Positions 60,651-64,000 of a DNA stretch of 64,000 nt are shown here, piece after piece. The stretch's first letter is position 1, and each line of letters opens with the position of its first letter. The notes beneath the pieces are model-generated. The model worked only from the letters and a program-made list of their open reading frames with translations, was not told the origin of the DNA and searched no databases. The stretch covers positions 124,001 to 188,000 of the forward strand of contig JAKLIX010000005.1 of the NCBI GenBank assembly GCA_022709385.1. The letters run 5' to 3'. Source of the DNA: Bacteroidota bacterium. Its GTDB lineage: Bacteria; Bacteroidota; Bacteroidia; Bacteroidales; CAIXZF01. A program made the position numbers and the translations under genes.

Positions 60651-61351
<701 letters not shown>

Positions 61352-61352
<1 letters not shown>

Positions 61353-62134
61353 CAGAGAACATCTAATTTACTGCCCGACAGCAGAAGCACCAGAAGGATC
61401 ACACCCAGGCCGATGCGGTACCAGCCGAATGCCCGGAATCCGTGGCGTGTCAGATAATGAATGAAAGTCCGGATCGCCAGCATGGCCACCAGGAAAGAAA
61501 CGAGATTTCCAAGCAGCAATAACCGGATGTCCTGTGTGGTAAAGGTATGGTACTGTCCTCCAAGCTTCAGCAGCGAAGCGGCAAACATGGTCGGAACCGC
61601 CAGGAAAAAGGAAAACTCTGCTGCCGTCTTGCGCGACAGCTTCCTGCTCATTCCGCCCACAATGGTAGCCGCAGACCTGGAAACGCCGGGGATCACCGAA
61701 ATGATCTGGAACAATCCGATAATAAAGGCCGAACGGTATGTGATGGTTCCTTCCTTTTCTTCCTGTCCACCGGCAAACCAACGGTCAACATACAACAGGA
61801 CTATCCCTCCAAGTAAAAGGGCAACAGCTACAACCCACACACTGGCAAGCATCATATCTATCTGCTTTTCAAGTAAATACGCAATCACCAGCGGAAGGCA
61901 GGCCACAAACAGCCTGAAATAAAAATCAAGGCTTCTGAAAAAACTTTTCCAATAGATAACTACCACTGAAAGGATGGCACCAAACTGGATATTGACCGTA
62001 TAGGCCCTGAGAAACGCATCACTTTCCATACCGAGGAGGGCCTGGGTAATCACCATATGACCTGTGGAGGAAACCGGGAGGAATTCGGTGATTCCTTCCA
62101 CGATGGCGATGACGACTGCCTCGAAAAAACTCAT
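61352..62134 (-). CDS. uppP: Undecaprenyl-diphosphate phosphatase UppP (BacA)
   Basis: This 260-residue inner-membrane enzyme recycles undecaprenyl diphosphate to the monophosphate carrier needed for peptidoglycan and surface glycans. The two family motifs are visible: VEGITEFLPVSSTGHMVI near the N-terminus and VIPGVSRSAATIVGGM in the middle. About eight transmembrane helices are apparent. It overlaps the upstream DUF3098 gene by 4 bp and the downstream truB gene by one base, so translation is likely coupled. Overexpression of such enzymes is linked with bacitracin tolerance in other bacteria. Confidence 0.96.
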
Positions 62135-62433
62135 GCGTTTCCTTTGACTTTTGGCTTTTTCATGATGGCAAAGATCTCAACGATATACCCGGCCAGGACC
62201 AGAATGGGAGCCAGGGTCAGCCTTCTGAAGCTGAATATCTCTTCGCTGAATACGTTAGGATCATCAGATCCTCCGCCTATCATCAGCAAGAAGCCAAGTA
62301 CGATCAGTAACAGCCCGGCCAGCATCAGCATATAATTCTCACGGCCAAAAGCAAATTCGGCACTTTTCTCCTGCAAACCCGGCTTTGCGGTTGCCGGTCT
62401 GGAAACGGTATTTTTTTTCTTCTTCAAATCCAT
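62131..62433 (-). CDS. DUF3098 small membrane protein
   Basis: This 100-residue protein has a basic N-terminus, the conserved FAFGRENYMLMLAGLLLIVLG segment and a second hydrophobic helix (LAPILVLAGYIVEIFAIM), with the GGGSDDPNVFSEEIFSFRR loop between them. This is the DUF3098 family, which in Bacteroidetes regularly sits between ftsX and uppP. Its function is unknown; position suggests a part in division or envelope synthesis. It overlaps uppP by 4 bp and follows ftsX by 12 bp. Confidence 0.93.
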   Translation of the reverse strand: MDLKKKKNTVSRPATAKPGLQEKSAEFAFGRENYMLMLAGLLLIVLGFLLMIGGGSDDPNVFSEEIFSFRRLTLAPILVLAGYIVEIFAIMKKPKVKGNA

Positions 62434-62445
62434 GTTTATCTGCGT

Positions 62446-63321
62446 TTAATATAAAAACTCTGATTTGATCTTCAAATATTTACGAACGGCAAAAAAAGTT
62501 GACACCAGGGATATAAATATCCCCAACAGGCATACCATTCCGAGTAATCCAAGGTAAAGGCTGTAGTCATGGAGGTTCACCATATCCGGAAACTGCCTGT
62601 GTGCCAGATAAATAACCCCGGATAACAGGCCAAGGCTGAATAAGGCCCCGTAAAGACCGTTGGTGATCCCCATCAGCAGGAAGGGCCGTCGGATGAAATT
62701 CTCGGTGGCGCCCACCAATTGCATGGTCTTGATCAGGAATCGCTTTGAAAAGACAGCAAGCCGTATGGTATTATTGATCAGGGCAATGGAAATGATTAAC
62801 AGCAAGCCACTGAAACCCAGGATAACCATGCTGATCTTCCTGAGGTTCTCATTCACTGAGTTCACCAGCGACTTCTGGTAAAAGACCTCTTTAATCTCCT
62901 TGCGTGCCGTGAGTTTCTTCTCGATCAACGCAAGGCTGTCTGCATTGGCATAAGCAGCTACCAGCCTGATTTCCAATGAAGGCAACAAGGGATTATATCC
63001 CAGGAAGCCCACGAAATCCTCACCCAGCTCTTCCATCAGCACACGGGCAGCCTCGTCCTTGCTCACATAACTGCTTTCCCTCACATAGGCGCTTGCATCC
63101 AGTTCTTTTTTGAGCTTCAGAATGGAGGTCTCACTCACCTGGTCATGGATCATGGCAGTAAGCCCGATATTCTCTTTAACGTGTTCCGACAGTTTCCTGG
63201 CATGATAAAGCAACATCCCGAGCAATCCCAGCATGAACAACACCAGGGTAATGCTCACCACGGTGGTTACATAGGAGGTTTGCAGCCGTCTTTTGTTATA
63301 TCTTTCCTCTTTTCTGCCCAT
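62446..63321 (-). CDS. ftsX: Cell-division permease-like protein FtsX
   Basis: This 291-residue protein has four transmembrane helices: one near residues 20-42, and three in the C-terminal half. The large extracytoplasmic loop (ECD, about 45-165) and the FtsX core (AVFSKRFLIKTMQLVGATENFIRRPFL in parts) are typical. With FtsE it activates peptidoglycan hydrolases at the septum; ftsE is not in the window. It is the first gene of the minus-strand run to ispD. A TACCTTAG box (63336-63343, minus strand) may be its promoter, one base off the consensus. Confidence 0.92.
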   Translation of the reverse strand: MGRKEERYNKRRLQTSYVTTVVSITLVLFMLGLLGMLLYHARKLSEHVKENIGLTAMIHDQVSETSILKLKKELDASAYVRESSYVSKDEAARVLMEELGEDFVGFLGYNPLLPSLEIRLVAAYANADSLALIEKKLTARKEIKEVFYQKSLVNSVNENLRKISMVILGFSGLLLIISIALINNTIRLAVFSKRFLIKTMQLVGATENFIRRPFLLMGITNGLYGALFSLGLLSGVIYLAHRQFPDMVNLHDYSLYLGLLGMVCLLGIFISLVSTFFAVRKYLKIKSEFLY

Positions 63322-63382
63322 GATTAAACAGCCCGCTAAGGTATAAAAAATATCCCATGGCTCGCAGTTTGTGCGATTTTCC

Positions 63383-63390
63383 TAACTTCG
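63383..63390 (+). promoter_or_regulatory. -7-like box for leuS
   Basis: TAACTTCG (TAnnTTCG variant) lies 30 bp before the leuS ATG. A TTTG is found at 63368-63371, but the gap is only 11 bp. It sits in the divergent ftsX/leuS region, with no other feature visible. Confidence 0.4.
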
Positions 63391-63420
63391 CAGCCCGAAA
63401 AACAAGCCCTTACCCAAGCC

Positions 63421-64000
63421 ATGGATTACCAATTCAACGATGTCGAGAAGAAATGGAGGAAATACTGGTCTGATCACAAAACCTTCAAAGTAGGCATCGA
63501 CAATAACAAACCCAAGTTCTATGTACTCGACATGTTTCCTTATCCTTCCGGAGCAGGCCTGCATGTCGGCCATCCTTTAGGATACATTGCTTCAGATATT
63601 TATGCCAGGTATAAACGACTGAAAGGTTATAACGTACTGCATCCCATGGGTTTCGATGCCTACGGCCTGCCGGCGGAGCAGTATGCCATCCAGACCGGGC
63701 AACATCCTGCCGTTACCACCGCGAACAACATCGCCCGTTACCGTGAACAACTTGACCAGATGGGTTTTACCTACGACTGGGACCGGGAAGTGAGAACCTG
63801 TGACCCGGATTATTATCACTGGACGCAATGGACTTTCATTCAACTGTTTAAGTCGTGGTATAACCGGAAAACACAGCAGGCTGAGCGTATCGAAAGCCTG
63901 GTGACCCACCTGGAAGCGTACGGAACCGAAGGACTGGATGCGGCCTGCAGTCTTGAACAGACACTCCCGCCCGGCACCTGGAGCAGGCTTACCGAAGCGG
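63421..64000 (+). CDS. leuS: Leucyl-tRNA synthetase (5' part; runs off the window)
   Basis: The window holds the first 193 codons of an enzyme that charges tRNA-Leu with leucine. The sequence starts [18 protein letters not shown], then [21 protein letters not shown], where HVGH is the class I HIGH signature, and [38 protein letters not shown] is the typical continuation. The gene has no stop within the window and continues beyond 64000. It is transcribed divergently from ftsX, 99 bp away. Confidence 0.97.
   Translation, partial: MDYQFNDVEKKWRKYWSDHKTFKVGIDNNKPKFYVLDMFPYPSGAGLHVGHPLGYIASDIYARYKRLKGYNVLHPMGFDAYGLPAEQYAIQTGQHPAVTTANNIARYREQLDQMGFTYDWDREVRTCDPDYYHWTQWTFIQLFKSWYNRKTQQAERIESLVTHLEAYGTEGLDAACSLEQTLPPGTWSRLTEA

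Overview
The window looks like a chromosomal segment of a Bacteroidetes bacterium, probably an uncultured Bacteroidales-like lineage. Evidence for this includes four proteins with type IX secretion (T9SS) C-terminal sorting domains, a PorV/PorQ-like barrel, two S46 dipeptidyl peptidases, an RprX/RprY-like two-component pair, TonB-dependent receptor architecture with an N-terminal carboxypeptidase-regulatory-like domain, the ftsX-DUF3098-uppP-truB-queA gene order, and promoters of the TAnnTTTG type. Start codons generally lack a Shine-Dalgarno sequence. No rRNA, tRNA, CRISPR array, transposase or prophage gene was seen. All assignments come from reading the sequence and recalling protein families; no database search was run.

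Layout. 1-5460: a small membrane-anchored protein, then a minus-strand operon of a DUF5916 outer-membrane protein, RidA and an acidic-specific (DPP11-type) S46 peptidase. 5749-18322: an envelope cassette made of an outer-membrane barrel, a 2373-residue secreted protein and a fibronectin-type-III protein, interrupted by an AT-rich AlbA_2/ATPase gene that looks acquired. 18398-20361: an MlaE/MlaF phospholipid ABC transporter plus CvpA on the minus strand. 20471-28238: a small lipoprotein, an SprT-like protein, mannose-1-phosphate guanylyltransferase, a DPP7-type S46 peptidase, an O-antigen-ligase-like protein and a repeat-built T9SS cargo. 28270-32365: CYTH, HMA-like, methyltransferase, a 689-bp repeat-rich gap, a T9SS cargo and an RlmI-like rRNA methyltransferase. 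32352-36183: response regulator, sensor kinase and a beta-helix T9SS protein. 36258-45991: pgi, tadA, DUF2892, two DUF3857 transglutaminase-like proteins (one apparently without its catalytic Cys), dnaG, a YCF48-like lipoprotein and a small acidic membrane protein. 46131-55069: a TonB-dependent-receptor / giant T9SS cargo / PorV-like cassette. 55165-64000: greA, HIT protein, ruvC, flippase, glycosyltransferase, then minus-strand ftsX-DUF3098-uppP-truB-queA-ispD, and the 5' end of leuS.

How it fits together. Much of the window builds or decorates the cell envelope and takes up peptides. The S46 peptidases have complementary predicted specificities (acidic versus hydrophobic P1), as in asaccharolytic, peptide-fermenting relatives. 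The LPS-related genes (GDP-mannose synthesis, O-antigen ligase) sit beside T9SS cargo genes, which in known systems are anchored to an LPS. The most system-like loci of unknown function are the 46131-55069 cassette, where a receptor, one very large cargo and a PorV-like shuttle form one apparent operon, and the 5749-18322 cassette. The best regulatory lead is a strong terminator hairpin directly after the predicted greA promoter, resembling the arrangement known for the Escherichia coli greA leader.
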